The notes under the pieces: generated by a model
What the model saw: the letters and a program-made list of their open reading frames with translations, nothing else
Databases searched by the model: none
What the model was told of the DNA's origin: nothing
Made by a program: the position numbers and the translations under genes
Source of the DNA: Planctomycetaceae bacterium
GTDB taxonomy: Bacteria > Planctomycetota > Planctomycetia > Planctomycetales > Planctomycetaceae
Assembly: GCA_021732415.1 (NCBI GenBank)
Contig: JAKFVC010000103.1
Span: 61,443-125,442, forward strand
Length of the DNA stretch: 64,000 nt
Direction: 5' to 3'
Part shown: positions 27,104-36,153 of the stretch, piece by piece
Position numbering within the stretch: position 1 is the first letter of the stretch
Layout: every line of letters begins with the position of its first letter

Positions 27104-28300
27104 ATGTTCACTCGACTCTCAAATCGTTTTCGTACTTCGCTTGTCGCCGCCGCTTTGCTGCTGGTCGCAATCGCATCTCCTCTGCCCCAAGCTCGGGCCT
27201 GTCCCTTCTGCGGCGTCGCCCAGATGACGCTGACCGAGCAACTCGCGTCGGCGGATGCGGCGGTGCTGGTCCAATGGGTTGGAGGGGACAAGGATACCGA
27301 AGCGAAAGTGGGCAATACGACCTATCAGATTCAGCAAATCGTGAAGGGGCCCAAGAGTCTTACGAAGGACCAGAAGGTCACCTTGGATCGCTATCGCACG
27401 GGGAAGTCTGGGGACTTGTTCGTGCTGTTGGGCACTGATCTGGGCAACGGCAAGGGTCTCGAATGGGGCAGCCCGCTGGAGGTCTCGGAAACCAGCTTCA
27501 ACTACATGTCCCAGGCCCCGTCCCCCGAGACAGTCGCCAGCAAGCGTCTGGCTTACTTCCTGAAGTTCCTCGAGTTCCCCGATCCGATCATTTCCAACGA
27601 CGCCTTCGGTGAATTCGCGAACGCTCAATACAAAGACATCGAACAACTCGCCGCCCAGTTGCCCAAGGACAAGATCCGCGGTTGGATCGCCAATTCTGAG
27701 ACACCGGCCACTCGCCTGGGGCTCTATGGCATGATGATTGGCCTGTGTGGGACTCCTGAAGATGCCAAGATGCTGGAAGCGAAGATCCTCGTTCAGACTG
27801 ACGAGTTCCGCTTGGGAATCGATGGCCTGATGGGTGGCTACCTCCTGATCCTGAAGGACAAGGGACTGGATGTTCTCGACGAGCACAAACTCGCCAACAA
27901 GAAAGTCCCCTTCAGCGAGACCTTCGCGGCGATGCAGGCCTTGCGATTCATGTGGACCTACGGGTCAGGCAAGATTGCTCCGGCCCGGCTCCAGCAGTCG
28001 ATGCGGATTCTGCTCGACCGCCCCGAGATGGCCGATCTGGTGATTGCCGACCTGGCTCGCTGGAAGGACTGGTCGATCCAGGACAAGCTGATGTCCAAGT
28101 ACGGCGAAGGGGAATACAACATCCCCTCGATCAAGCGCGCCATCGTGCGTTACATGCTGGTCAGTTCGAAGGATGTCGCTGCCGGTGGCGGGGCGCCTCA
28201 ACCGGCCCACGTCGCCAACGGAGCCAAGCTGCTGGAAGAATTACGGAAGAAGGATCCCAAGACGGTCTCGGAAGCCGAGCGGTTCTTTGTGGTGCCATAG
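27104..28300 (+). CDS. Exported protein of unknown function, tandem paralog 1
   Basis: This 398-residue protein has a signal peptide (about residues 1-33: FRTSLVAAALLLVAIASPLP) followed directly by ACPFCG, a CxxC that could bind metal or form a disulfide. The next 120 residues are predicted mixed alpha/beta (AVLVQWVGG, TYQIQQIVKG, DLFVLLGTD). The rest is helical and repeat-like, with the conserved block FAAMQALRFMWTYGSGKIAP and SIQDKLMSKYGEGEYNIPSI. No recognised domain was found. The next gene is a clear paralog. The C-terminal halves of the two are almost identical, while the N-terminal halves differ greatly. Confidence 0.8.
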   Translation: MFTRLSNRFRTSLVAAALLLVAIASPLPQARACPFCGVAQMTLTEQLASADAAVLVQWVGGDKDTEAKVGNTTYQIQQIVKGPKSLTKDQKVTLDRYRTGKSGDLFVLLGTDLGNGKGLEWGSPLEVSETSFNYMSQAPSPETVASKRLAYFLKFLEFPDPIISNDAFGEFANAQYKDIEQLAAQLPKDKIRGWIANSETPATRLGLYGMMIGLCGTPEDAKMLEAKILVQTDEFRLGIDGLMGGYLLILKDKGLDVLDEHKLANKKVPFSETFAAMQALRFMWTYGSGKIAPARLQQSMRILLDRPEMADLVIADLARWKDWSIQDKLMSKYGEGEYNIPSIKRAIVRYMLVSSKDVAAGGGAPQPAHVANGAKLLEELRKKDPKTVSEAERFFVVP

Positions 28301-28307
28301 AGGGTTT

Positions 28308-28438
28308 GGGAGGGCGAGGCTCCCGCCGAGCCTAAGACGACCGCAGGTCGGCGTCCGCCGGAGGCCAGATTGTTCAAAAGCCTCCGGCGGACGCCGAGCT
28401 AAAGCTCGTGTTAGGCTCGGCGGGAGCCTCGCCCTCCC
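28308..28438. mobile_element. MITE-like element, family D (131 bp)
   Basis: Terminal inverted repeats beginning GGGAGGGCGAGGCTCCCGCC enclose inner GC-rich arms (CCGCCGGAGGC with GCCTCCGGCGG). The same 131-bp structure occurs in opposite orientation at 62779-62904, with about 8-15% differences by eye. No coding capacity, no transposase nearby, and target-site duplications not resolved. It lies just after the stop of the gene ending at 28300. Confidence 0.75.
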
Positions 28439-28463
28439 ATAAATGCGCTCTTAGGAGATTTCG

Positions 28464-28488
28464 CCCGACTCTGGAGAGTCAGGCTACG
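28464..28488. repeat. Single arm, family A
   Basis: CGCCCGACTCTGGAGAGTC followed by AGGCTACG. A single A-type arm, 25 bp upstream of the second tandem paralog. A second single arm follows that gene at 29724-29744, so the paralog is flanked by two arms in the same orientation. Confidence 0.8.
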
Positions 28489-28511
28489 CTTCGCCGATCG
28501 GAGGTTTGTCG

Positions 28512-29714
28512 ATGACTTCGGGCCTTTCGATTCGCTTTCGATCACTGTTGGCAGTGGCAGCGATTTTTGCAGTACTCATTTCTTCGGTGGCCAACGCCCG
28601 ACCGAAATCGAGTTTTTGTACCATCGGACAGCCACCTCCGACCTCTTCCGATCAACTTGCCGAGGCGGACTCTGCAGTCTTAGTCCAATGGGTGAGCGTG
28701 GAGAAGGAATCCGGAAAGAAGTCGGGAACCACGACTTGCCAGATTCAACAAGTCATGAAGATCTCGAAGAACTTTCCGAAACAGCGGAAAATCACGATTA
28801 CTCGATGCGTACCGGGAAAAGTCGGCGATCAGTTTGTGCTTTTCGGTTACGAACAAGAGGACGGCAAAGGACTGGAGTGGTCGAATTACACGCCGATGCT
28901 GTCTGAAGCCGCCTTCAACTACATCTCGCAAGCGCCAGCGATTGATGTCGCTCAACAGTCGCGTATCACCTACTTTTTGAAATTTCTCGAATCTTCCGAT
29001 CCTGTGATCGCGAAAGATGCATTCGATGAATGCGCGAACGTGGATTTTAAGGCGATCGCGCAGCTAGCCGACCAGTTGCCTTTGGAAAAGATTCGAGAAT
29101 GGGTCAACAACCCGAAGATACCAGCTACTCGACTCGGGTTATATAGCACGATGCTTGGACTGTGCGGGACACTCGAAGATGCCAAGCTAATGGAATCCAA
29201 GATCCTCGTCCAGACGGACGACTTCCGCTTAGGAATTGATGGCCTGATGGAGGGCTATCTGCTGATCTTGAAGGACAAGGGGCTGGATGTTCTCGACGAG
29301 CACAAACTCGCCAATAAGAAGGTCCCCTTTAACGAAACGTTCGCCGCGATGCAGGCGTTACGTTTCATGTGGACTTATGGGTCAGGCAAGATTGCCCCGG
29401 CACGGCTCCAGCAGTCGATGCGGAATCTGCTCGACCGCCCGGAGCTGGCGGATTTGGTAATCACCGATCTGGCTCGCTGGAAGGACTGGTCGATCCAGGA
29501 CAAGGTGATGGCCAAGTACGGCGAAGGGGAATACAACATCCCGCCGATTAAGCGAGCCATTGTGCGTTATATGATAGCGGCTTCCAGAGACCGCGCTGCT
29601 AGCGGCGTTCCACAACCCGCACATGTCGTGAAGGGTCTGAAACTGTTGGATGAATTACGGAAAAGAGAACCCAAGACCGTTGCGGATGCGGAACGGTATT
29701 TTGTGGTGCAGTAG
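28512..29714 (+). CDS. Exported protein of unknown function, tandem paralog 2
   Basis: A 400-residue paralog of the gene at 27104, with signal peptide (about residues 1-30). The CPFCG motif of paralog 1 is replaced by KSSFCTIG, so the CxxC is lost. N-terminal parts align only loosely, but from the residues GLYSTMLGLCGTLEDAK onward the two share long identical runs, including LILKDKGLDVLDEHKLANKK and SIQDKVMAKYGEGEYNIPPI. This suggests a duplication followed by gene conversion or strong constraint on the C-terminus. Unknown function. Confidence 0.8.
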   Translation: MTSGLSIRFRSLLAVAAIFAVLISSVANARPKSSFCTIGQPPPTSSDQLAEADSAVLVQWVSVEKESGKKSGTTTCQIQQVMKISKNFPKQRKITITRCVPGKVGDQFVLFGYEQEDGKGLEWSNYTPMLSEAAFNYISQAPAIDVAQQSRITYFLKFLESSDPVIAKDAFDECANVDFKAIAQLADQLPLEKIREWVNNPKIPATRLGLYSTMLGLCGTLEDAKLMESKILVQTDDFRLGIDGLMEGYLLILKDKGLDVLDEHKLANKKVPFNETFAAMQALRFMWTYGSGKIAPARLQQSMRNLLDRPELADLVITDLARWKDWSIQDKVMAKYGEGEYNIPPIKRAIVRYMIAASRDRAASGVPQPAHVVKGLKLLDELRKREPKTVADAERYFVVQ

Positions 29715-29723
29715 GATCTTTCG

Positions 29724-29744
29724 CCCGACTCTGGAGAGTCAGGA
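29724..29744. repeat. Single arm, family A
   Basis: CGCCCGACTCTGGAGAGTC followed by AGGA rather than AGGCTACG. It lies 10 bp past the stop of paralog 2 and in the same orientation as the arm at 28464. Confidence 0.75.
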
Positions 29745-29763
29745 TAAATTCTGGAACATTTTC

Positions 29764-31452
29764 ATGCGTCGATTATCGGACCTGTTTCGACTCTTGGTCT
29801 TGGCTGCATTCTGCGGCTTGGCAGTCCTGCCCCCAACGGTCTGCAGATCCCAAGAATTTCGTCGCGCCTCCGATGGGCAGATCAAAACGGCCATCGACAA
29901 TGCGAACCAGTTATTGCTGTCCAGAATCATCGGGGAACCGGACGGGCACGCGGCGATTTCCACTGTCGCCTTGCTGAAGTCGGGAATCAAACCGGATAAC
30001 CCGCAGATCAAGTCGACCTGTGAGCGGTTGTGCTCACGCATTGTTCAAAGCAAGTTCACCCCACAGGGCCACCACGTGTATGAAGCCGGGGTGTCCCTGC
30101 TGGCTTTGGCCAATGCCGACTCGAAGAAATATCGCCCGCAGATCGAGGTGCTCGCCAAGTATCTGATCGCCAATCAGGGGACCAACGGGCAGTGGCACTA
30201 TCCCCAATCGATGGATGGCGACACCAGCATCTCGCAATACGCGCTTCTGGGACTGTGGGAAGCCACTCGCTGCGGAGTCGTTGTCCCGACCGAGGTTTGG
30301 GATAAGGCTGCAGCCTGGCATCTCCGTACCCAGCTACGGGACGGAGGATTCGGTTATCACCCGGACGCAGGGGCGACGAACTCGTTGCATAGTATGACGG
30401 CCGCTGGCATTGGTAGTCTGCGAATTATTCGCCGGCATCTGTTTCCCTATGCCCGAGAACGCGTGGTTGTGGAGTCACCCGCGGGAAAAAAAAATCGCTC
30501 GGGTAAGCGATTCGGATTCCTCGAACCGGTGTATCGCGACGACGAAGCCATTACGACGACGGAAGAGGCCCGGGCGGCAGCTCGCAATGCCAGTTACATT
30601 CCGACAGTGAAACTCGTTCAGATTGACGAAGCCGTCGACAAGGCGATCCACTGGATGACCACGAATTTCACGGTGACGAAACCGACTGGTCACGCGATTT
30701 ACTTTCTATATAGTCTCGAGCGTGCGGCGGCTCTGGCGGAAATCAGGAACTTTGGTGACCACGACTGGTACGAGGAAGGGGCGGCGCATCTCGTCGCGAC
30801 TCAAGCCGCCAGCCACAGTTGGAATGATTCCAGCGGCGAAATCCCTGCGACCGCATTTGGAGTGTTGTTCCTCACGAGAGCAACCTCAAAAATGATCCGC
30901 AAGGGAGTGCCGCGGGTCGAAGTCGGTGCGGGGGTTCTGGTCGGTGGCCGAGGTCTGCCTGATCAGTTGGACTCGGCAAAACTGGACGACGGCAAGATCA
31001 AGAAGGTCCAGAAAAAGGCACCTTTGGAAGAACTCCTGGCGCAGCTCGAAAATCCCTTGATCCCTGTGCTGGAGACCACGCAGACCGAAATCGTCGAACA
31101 GGTTGTGATTGGCAAACGTGACGAGTTGATTGGCCAGGTGGATCGACTGAAAAAGCTGGCTCGCCACAAAGATGCCGATGTACGGCGGACGGCTTTGTGG
31201 GCACTCGGACGTTCCGACGATTTGCGGGTGGCCCCAATTTTGATTCAGGGACTGAAGGATTCCGACGTCGATGTCTACGTCGAGGCCCGTAATGCGCTCC
31301 GCTGCCTGAGTCGTCAGGTGGAAGAATTTGGAGCGAAGGAAGAACCGCTCGATGCGGCCACGCGCGAACGGGAACTGTCCAAATGGAAGGACTGGTACAA
31401 GTCGATCCGGGCTTATGACGAACGAGATGATTTGGTTGGTCCCGGCGAGTAG
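29764..31452 (+). CDS. Toroid-repeat protein with C-terminal HEAT repeats
   Basis: This 562-residue protein has a signal peptide or anchor (residues 1-35, LVLAAFCGLAVLPP), then prenyltransferase/squalene-cyclase-type toroid repeats (about 45-390; NQGTNGQWHYPQS, RDGGFGYHPDAG). From about residue 430 a helical region with HEAT-like repeats follows, for example DADVRRTALWALGRSDD and DSDVDVYVEARNALRCL. The ATG at 29764 gives the signal peptide. The catalytic DxDD motif is not evident. It precedes the TonB/ExbB/ExbD-like genes on the same strand and may share their function, but this is a positional guess. Confidence 0.78.
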   Translation: MRRLSDLFRLLVLAAFCGLAVLPPTVCRSQEFRRASDGQIKTAIDNANQLLLSRIIGEPDGHAAISTVALLKSGIKPDNPQIKSTCERLCSRIVQSKFTPQGHHVYEAGVSLLALANADSKKYRPQIEVLAKYLIANQGTNGQWHYPQSMDGDTSISQYALLGLWEATRCGVVVPTEVWDKAAAWHLRTQLRDGGFGYHPDAGATNSLHSMTAAGIGSLRIIRRHLFPYARERVVVESPAGKKNRSGKRFGFLEPVYRDDEAITTTEEARAAARNASYIPTVKLVQIDEAVDKAIHWMTTNFTVTKPTGHAIYFLYSLERAAALAEIRNFGDHDWYEEGAAHLVATQAASHSWNDSSGEIPATAFGVLFLTRATSKMIRKGVPRVEVGAGVLVGGRGLPDQLDSAKLDDGKIKKVQKKAPLEELLAQLENPLIPVLETTQTEIVEQVVIGKRDELIGQVDRLKKLARHKDADVRRTALWALGRSDDLRVAPILIQGLKDSDVDVYVEARNALRCLSRQVEEFGAKEEPLDAATRERELSKWKDWYKSIRAYDERDDLVGPGE

Positions 31453-31463
31453 AATACGGTTGA

Positions 31464-31544
31464 TGGGAGGGCGAGGCTCCCGCCGAGCCGCTAAGTCTGG
31501 CGAGCTCGAAAGACCAAGCGGTTCGGCGGGAGCCTCACCCTCCC
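31464..31544. repeat. Inverted repeat pair, family D
   Basis: Arms 31464-31490 and 31520-31544 (GGGAGGGCGAGGCTCCCGCC and its complement), about 81 bp in total. The inner arms of the 131-bp element are missing, so this is a shortened copy between the toroid protein and TonB-like genes. Confidence 0.8.
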
Positions 31545-31569
31545 AGCAGCCGCAATCACACGGACTGGC

Positions 31570-32457
31570 ATGACCGTTCCTATACCCGCACAGCAGCCCG
31601 AACTCCGAGTCACCCGCTACGACCAAGTCAGCTCCTGGCTGATTGCGCTCGTCGGCGGGTTGGGACTTGCCGTGTTCTCATTGACTGTGGCGTGGATCTC
31701 CATTCAACCTGTTTCGGTTCGGGAACCGGTCCCGGTCGAAATCGTAGAAGTCAGCGGCGGTGTCGAGGACGGTTCCGTGGAAGAAACGCTGCAACTCGAA
31801 TCCCCCGATCCAGAAACTGAACAGGCCACGCTCGCCGAAGAAGATGCCAACGAACCGGAAATCCAGGAGACCCTGGATAACGTGATGGATGTCGCCGACG
31901 AGGCCACCAATCAGGCCGAGAAACAGTTCGAATTTCAGACGCGTAATGCCGGTAAGAAGGGGAGTGCGAGCGGAACTGGTCGCCGGGCGTTGGGGATTGG
32001 TTCGGGGAAAGGGGGCGTACCCCGTGAGCAACGCTGGTTCGTCAGCTACAATGATCGCGAAACGCTGGAAGAATACGGGAAGCAACTGGACTTCTTCGGA
32101 ATTGAACTCGGCTTGATGACAGCGGATGGCAAGCTGATCTACCTGTCAAAACTGGCTCAAGCAGTTCCGATCTCCCGCACGACCAATACGGGCAAAGGTG
32201 AAAATCGCCTCTACATGACTTGGCAAGGTGGGGCCCGTCGGCGTGCCGATTTGCAGTTGTTTCAACGGGCCAAGATTGAGCCGGGCAACAGTGTCCTGAT
32301 GCAGTTCTATCCACCGCAAGTCGAAAAGCAATTGATCCGGCTGGAACTGGATTACAAGAAGCGAGCCCTGCCGGAAATTCGTCGCACGTATTTTTCTACG
32401 AAGTCCGCCGAAGCCGGCTACGAGTTTTTCGTAACTCGCCAGACTTATTTTAAGTGA
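31570..32457 (+). CDS. TonB-like single-span protein upstream of exbB/exbD-type genes
   Basis: A 295-residue protein with one span (about residues 20-45: SSWLIALVGGLGLAVFSLTV), an acidic linker rich in Glu/Asp (EETLQLESPDPETEQ), a Lys/Gly-rich segment (NAGKKGSASGTGRRALGI), and a folded C-terminal part of about 140 residues starting with WFVSYNDRETLEEYGKQLDFFG. It lies 168 bp before an ExbB-like gene and resembles a TonB-type energy transducer in layout, but the canonical TonB C-terminal fold was not recognised. It is best called a TonB-like partner of the following pair. Confidence 0.65.
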   Translation: MTVPIPAQQPELRVTRYDQVSSWLIALVGGLGLAVFSLTVAWISIQPVSVREPVPVEIVEVSGGVEDGSVEETLQLESPDPETEQATLAEEDANEPEIQETLDNVMDVADEATNQAEKQFEFQTRNAGKKGSASGTGRRALGIGSGKGGVPREQRWFVSYNDRETLEEYGKQLDFFGIELGLMTADGKLIYLSKLAQAVPISRTTNTGKGENRLYMTWQGGARRRADLQLFQRAKIEPGNSVLMQFYPPQVEKQLIRLELDYKKRALPEIRRTYFSTKSAEAGYEFFVTRQTYFK

Positions 32458-32493
32458 CCAATCGTATTATCGATGACAAATAACTTGTCCCCA

Positions 32494-32563
32494 ACTCCGT
32501 GTTCTCCGTGTCTCCGTGGTGCAATTAAGGATTTTCACCACGGAGACACGGAGAACACGGAGT
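32494..32563. repeat. Inverted repeat pair, family H (CCACGGAGACACGGAG)
   Basis: Arms 32494-32520 and 32535-32563: CCGTGTTCTCCGTGTCTCCG and CGGAGACACGGAGAACACGG. A similar pair is nested with family G at 41957-42108. It lies between the TonB-like and ExbB-like genes. Confidence 0.85.
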
Positions 32564-32625
32564 GAGAAATCGTGTCTTACTGACTTTAATATCGATCACA
32601 GATAGAGTGACAGAGTAACCATACA

Positions 32626-33291
32626 ATGGATATGAATGCCGTCTTTCGGGCTGCGGAAATCATCATCTACGTGGCCCAGGCGTGGACTGCGTTGTATGGG
32701 GTATTCTGTGTTGTGTTGCTCATGCGTCGGATTCGGCAGCAACAGTTCTCGACGCCCGCCCGCGCTGAGGAATTCCTGGGGCAGATCCGGGAGCCATTGG
32801 CTCAGAAGCGGTTCGATGATGTCTCGGCCGTGTGTGATTCGCCCCCGTACTGGGCGAAGATCGTCCCGCAGTTGATTCTGGTCGCCCTGGCCAATCGCGA
32901 TCGCGAGCTGCCTAAGATCCGGCGGATGCTGGCCGAAAAGTTTGAGCGCGATGTTCTGGCCGATTTTGAATATCGCATGGCCTGGGTCAGCACGATGATC
33001 AAGACGGCTCCGATGCTGGGCCTGCTGGGAACCGTGCAGGGGATGATCGCGGCATTTACGAAGATCGCCACGGTTGCTCGCGAGTCCGGCACCGATCCGG
33101 CGGCACTGGCGGCCGACATCAGCTTTGCTTTGTGGACGACCGCCATCGGGTTGATGACCTGTATTCCGCTGGTCATGATGCAGGCCTCGATCCATGTTCG
33201 GATTGGCAAACTCCAAGATGCCGTGCAGTATCAACTCGGCATGTTCATGGATGACTTCGCCCTGGTCCACAAGCCACGCCGGGGAAATTGA
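32626..33291 (+). CDS. MotA/TolQ/ExbB-family proton channel protein
   Basis: The 221-residue protein has a first span near residues 8-30 and the family's core two-span block at about 125-200: STMIKTAPMLGLLGTVQGMI and ADISFALWTTAIGLMTCIPLVM, matching the PLLGLLGTV...AL.TTA.GL consensus. It is the pentameric channel subunit that, with an ExbD/TolR partner, uses the proton gradient to energise an outer-membrane process. The stop is 3 bp before the ExbD-like gene, so the two are surely co-transcribed. Confidence 0.92.
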   Translation: MDMNAVFRAAEIIIYVAQAWTALYGVFCVVLLMRRIRQQQFSTPARAEEFLGQIREPLAQKRFDDVSAVCDSPPYWAKIVPQLILVALANRDRELPKIRRMLAEKFERDVLADFEYRMAWVSTMIKTAPMLGLLGTVQGMIAAFTKIATVARESGTDPAALAADISFALWTTAIGLMTCIPLVMMQASIHVRIGKLQDAVQYQLGMFMDDFALVHKPRRGN

Positions 33292-33294
33292 CGC

Positions 33295-33762
33295 ATGAGT
33301 CGACGTCAACCGATTTTCGATCTCGCCGACGATGGCGAAGAAAGCCTGGCGCCCCCCAAGCGCCCGCTGGATGGTGAGTTGGATCTCACCTCGCTGATCG
33401 ACGTCGTCTTTCTGCTACTGATCTTTTTTATGGTCTCCTCCACCATGAAGGGGACGCCCGACGTTGACGTTCCACAAGCTCATTTCGGAACGGGAGTCCC
33501 GGAACGTACGGCCACGATCATCACCATTGAGCGTGAAGGCATCGGCGGCCCGCCAATCATCATCCTGGGAGATGGCCGCGGTCCCGAGGGTAATCTTGAT
33601 GCGGTCCGGAATTACGTGGAACAAGGTCTCCGTGACAACCGCAACCACGTCATCATCAAGGCCGAACGCGACATCCCCACCGGCTTCGTCCAGCAAGTCG
33701 CGAAGTCCGCCACGCAGGTCGAAGGCGTGCGATTGAACATTGGCGTGCAAGAGAAGCGCTAA
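33295..33762 (+). CDS. ExbD/TolR-family protein
   Basis: The 155-residue partner of the ExbB-like protein. After 30 cytoplasmic residues there is the span DLTSLIDVVFLLLIFFMVSS, with the essential proton-carrying Asp at residue 36, then a periplasmic domain of about 100 residues containing VIIKAERDIPTGFVQQVAK, a form of the conserved ExbD/TolR block. With the two genes before it, it makes a complete three-part energy transducer. The substrate transporter is not encoded here. Confidence 0.93.
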   Translation: MSRRQPIFDLADDGEESLAPPKRPLDGELDLTSLIDVVFLLLIFFMVSSTMKGTPDVDVPQAHFGTGVPERTATIITIEREGIGGPPIIILGDGRGPEGNLDAVRNYVEQGLRDNRNHVIIKAERDIPTGFVQQVAKSATQVEGVRLNIGVQEKR

Positions 33763-33775
33763 GAGCGTGTTTGAA

Positions 33776-34002
33776 TGGGAGGGCGAGGCTCCCGCCGAGA
33801 GTTCTTACTTGCGTACCGCAAAGTGTGGTGAAAGAGGAACAAGATCTCACGCCAAGGCGCCAAGACGCAAAGAAAGAAATGACTTATTGGCGCCTTGGCG
33901 CCTTTGCGTGAGATCATTCTTCCCGAGATCGCCTCCGGCGGTCGCCGAGCTAAAGCTCGTCTTCGGCTCGGCGGGGTACCCTCTGGGGTCCTTCGCCCTC
34001 CC
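33776..34002. repeat. Family D inverted repeat split by a nested inverted repeat
   Basis: Left D arm 33776-33800 and the right D arm up to 34002 are separated by another inverted pair at 33843-33914 (CACGCCAAGGCGCCAAG and its complement). The right D arm has its own insertion, GGTACCCTCTGGGGTCC. This looks like insertion of one repeat family into another. Confidence 0.75.
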
Positions 34003-34019
34003 AAACATACTCCGATCGG

Positions 34020-34344
34020 TCGAATTCTCCAACCAAAGTCCAAATGAGCGTTGTTTCCCGCCAATTTCGAAAAATCGCAGACCCGACCCCGGACTGTGAC
34101 CGCACCCTGGATTTCTTGAGCTATGTTTCCATTGAACGGCGTCGAGGGGAACCGCTGGCGATGTTGCTGAAAAGCCACATCATCGGAGGTCGCCGCCGTG
34201 TCAACTTGAAGCCCTGTGCGAGACCACGGTTGTTCAATTCCATGCGAACGACACGGGTCTCGGCAGGGTACTCAAGTCGGCCGATGAGCCGCGAGAACTG
34301 TTCTCTCATCCCCGGTTCGATGAACGTGTTGGTGGGAGTTTCCA
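34020..34344. other. Gap before the TadE-like gene with a possible degraded reading frame
   Basis: No gene with a proper start. The frame 34136-34348 ends with a TGA that overlaps the TadE-like ATG by 4 bp (ATGA). It reads a credible tail of about 45 residues ending SHPRFDERVGGSFQ, but has no start codon and is preceded by a stop. A short ATG frame at 34123 stops nearby. It may be a frameshifted remnant. Confidence 0.35.
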
Positions 34345-34794
34345 ATGACCTTCCGAATTCTGAGTCCGCGGTATCGCAAACGTCGCGGGGCCGCGATTGT
34401 TGAAGCGGCACTGGTATTGCCAATATTCTTTGTGGTCGTCCTGGGAATCATCGAGTTCGGCCGCGCGTTCATGATTTCGCAAGTGCTGCAGAACGCTGCT
34501 CGCGAGGGTTGCCGTAAAGCTGTGACGGGGTCTTATACCTCGGCCCAGGTAGTGACCGACATGAAGAGCCAACTGACTGCCGCAGGCGTCAACGCCGCCA
34601 ATCTGACGACGTCAATTATCGTGACCGTTGATCCCTCAAATCCCGCTGTGGCCAATAACGAAGTCGCCAATGCCACAACCAAGGATCTGGTGGCCGTGAC
34701 AATTTCGATTCCGTTTAGCAAAGTGCAATTGATCCCCGCGAAATACCTGGGGGCGAAAACATTGACCGCGAAGAGTTCTATGCGGCATGAGTAG
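34345..34794 (+). CDS. TadE/TadG-like pseudopilin protein
   Basis: A 149-residue protein of TadE type: a short basic leader, then RRGAAIVEAALVLPIFFVVVLGIIEFGRAF, the hallmark hydrophobic helix with its conserved Glu (EAALVLP). TadE-like proteins form or anchor tad/flp pili. No other tad genes were seen, as is common in planctomycetes where single TadE genes are scattered. The start has GGGAG 8 bp upstream. The 3' end meets the terminator shared with clpX. Confidence 0.88.
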   Translation: MTFRILSPRYRKRRGAAIVEAALVLPIFFVVVLGIIEFGRAFMISQVLQNAAREGCRKAVTGSYTSAQVVTDMKSQLTAAGVNAANLTTSIIVTVDPSNPAVANNEVANATTKDLVAVTISIPFSKVQLIPAKYLGAKTLTAKSSMRHE

Positions 34795-34824
34795 CGGATC
34801 GCAATGTAGCCACGAATGCGCAAG

Positions 34825-34856
34825 AAAAAAGCCCGACCTGCTGGTCGGGCTTTTTT
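34825..34856. terminator. Bidirectional rho-independent terminator
   Basis: AAAAAA-GCCCGACC-TGCT-GGTCGGGC-TTTTTT: a perfect 8-bp GC-rich stem with A and T tracts. It lies between the convergent TadE-like and clpX genes and should end both. Confidence 0.95.
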
Positions 34857-34869
34857 GTTTTCGCGAGAT

Positions 34870-36153
34870 CTATGCGGCAGCCGATTCCTTGGGGCGGAAC
34901 AGCTTTTCGATGCCTCGAATCACGCCAGGAGTCACCACGAACTTCTGACCCCGTTCTTGATCTGGCAGCTCAAACATGATGTCGGTCATCACTTGTTCGA
35001 TGACGGCTCGCAGACCGCGGGCCCCCGTGTCGCGTTCTTTCGCCACGCGAGCAATTTCCCACAGCGCTTCTGTAGTGAACTCCAACTCGCATTCTTCCAG
35101 CGAGAAGAATTTCTGATATTGGCGAACGATCGAATTCCGCGGCTCGGTCAGCACGCGAACGAGATCGGGTTCCTGCAGTTCTTCAAGCGTGCTGATGATC
35201 GGCAACCGGCCGACGAGTTCGGGGATGAGGCCGAATTCCAGGACGTCGTCGACGCAGGTTTCCCGCAACAATTCTGACGAGGTCTTCTTCCGGGCCGCGA
35301 CCTGCGTATCCGAACCAAAGCCGATCATCTTACGGCCTTGACGCTTGCCGATGATGTCATCCAAGCCGACGAATGTGCCACCGCAGATAAAGAGGATATT
35401 GGTCGTATCCATCTGGATGTATTGCTGCTCGGGATGCTTGCGGCCCCCTTGCGGCGGGACGTTGGCGACGGTTCCTTCCAGCATCTTCAAGAGTGCCTGC
35501 TGGACACCTTCGCCCGACACATCGCGAGTGATCGACACGTTCTGGCTCGTCTTGCCAATCTTGTCGATTTCGTCGATGAAGATGATCCCGCGTTGAGCCG
35601 CTTCGATATCGAAATCGGCAGCGTGCAACAGCTTCAACAACAGGTTCTCGACGTCTTCGCCAACGTAGCCGGCTTCCGTCAGCGTGGTCGCATCGCCAAT
35701 GGCGAATGGAACCTGCAGGGCCTTGGCCAGCGTCTTAGCCAGCAAGGTCTTGCCGCTACCCGTGGGGCCGATCAGCAGAATGTTGGACTTCTCGATTTCT
35801 ACATCGTTGTCAGCGTCGCTCGTTAACATCAATCGCTTGTAATGATTGTGGACGGCGACCGACAAAATGCGTTTCGTGTAGTTCTGGCCGATGACGTACT
35901 GGTCCAAGTGCTGGACAAGTTCCTTCGGGGCCGGAACGCGGTTGAACAGCGGCTTGGCCGTTCCCCGACGACGACGTTCCTGGTCGAGGATCGACTGGCA
36001 CAGCTCGATGCACTCACCGCAGATATAGACATCACTGGGTCCCTCAACGAGCGGACCCACTTCACGGTAACTTTTTCGGCAGAACGAGCAGTTCGCGTGT
36101 TTTTTGCCAGTAGGGCCGCGGCTGCCAGTATTGAACTCTTTCCCGGTGGGCAT
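34870..36153 (-). CDS. clpX: ATP-dependent Clp protease ATP-binding subunit ClpX
   Basis: ClpX unfolds proteins and feeds them to ClpP. It has an N-terminal C4 zinc finger (CSFC...CGECIELC), Walker [13 protein letters not shown], a pore loop in the GYVGED segment, Walker [11 protein letters not shown] and sensor motifs ([11 protein letters not shown]). The 427 residues are typical. clpP was not seen next to it. The gene begins [18 protein letters not shown], a short Gly/Lys tail ahead of the zinc finger. It ends at a bidirectional terminator. Confidence 0.97.
   Translation of the reverse strand: MPTGKEFNTGSRGPTGKKHANCSFCRKSYREVGPLVEGPSDVYICGECIELCQSILDQERRRRGTAKPLFNRVPAPKELVQHLDQYVIGQNYTKRILSVAVHNHYKRLMLTSDADNDVEIEKSNILLIGPTGSGKTLLAKTLAKALQVPFAIGDATTLTEAGYVGEDVENLLLKLLHAADFDIEAAQRGIIFIDEIDKIGKTSQNVSITRDVSGEGVQQALLKMLEGTVANVPPQGGRKHPEQQYIQMDTTNILFICGGTFVGLDDIIGKRQGRKMIGFGSDTQVAARKKTSSELLRETCVDDVLEFGLIPELVGRLPIISTLEELQEPDLVRVLTEPRNSIVRQYQKFFSLEECELEFTTEALWEIARVAKERDTGARGLRAVIEQVMTDIMFELPDQERGQKFVVTPGVIRGIEKLFRPKESAAA

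Noticed and set aside
34044..34403. Plus-strand frame of 119 residues before and overlapping the TadE-like gene
   Set aside because: It overlaps the TadE-like start out of frame and has an implausible residue mix.
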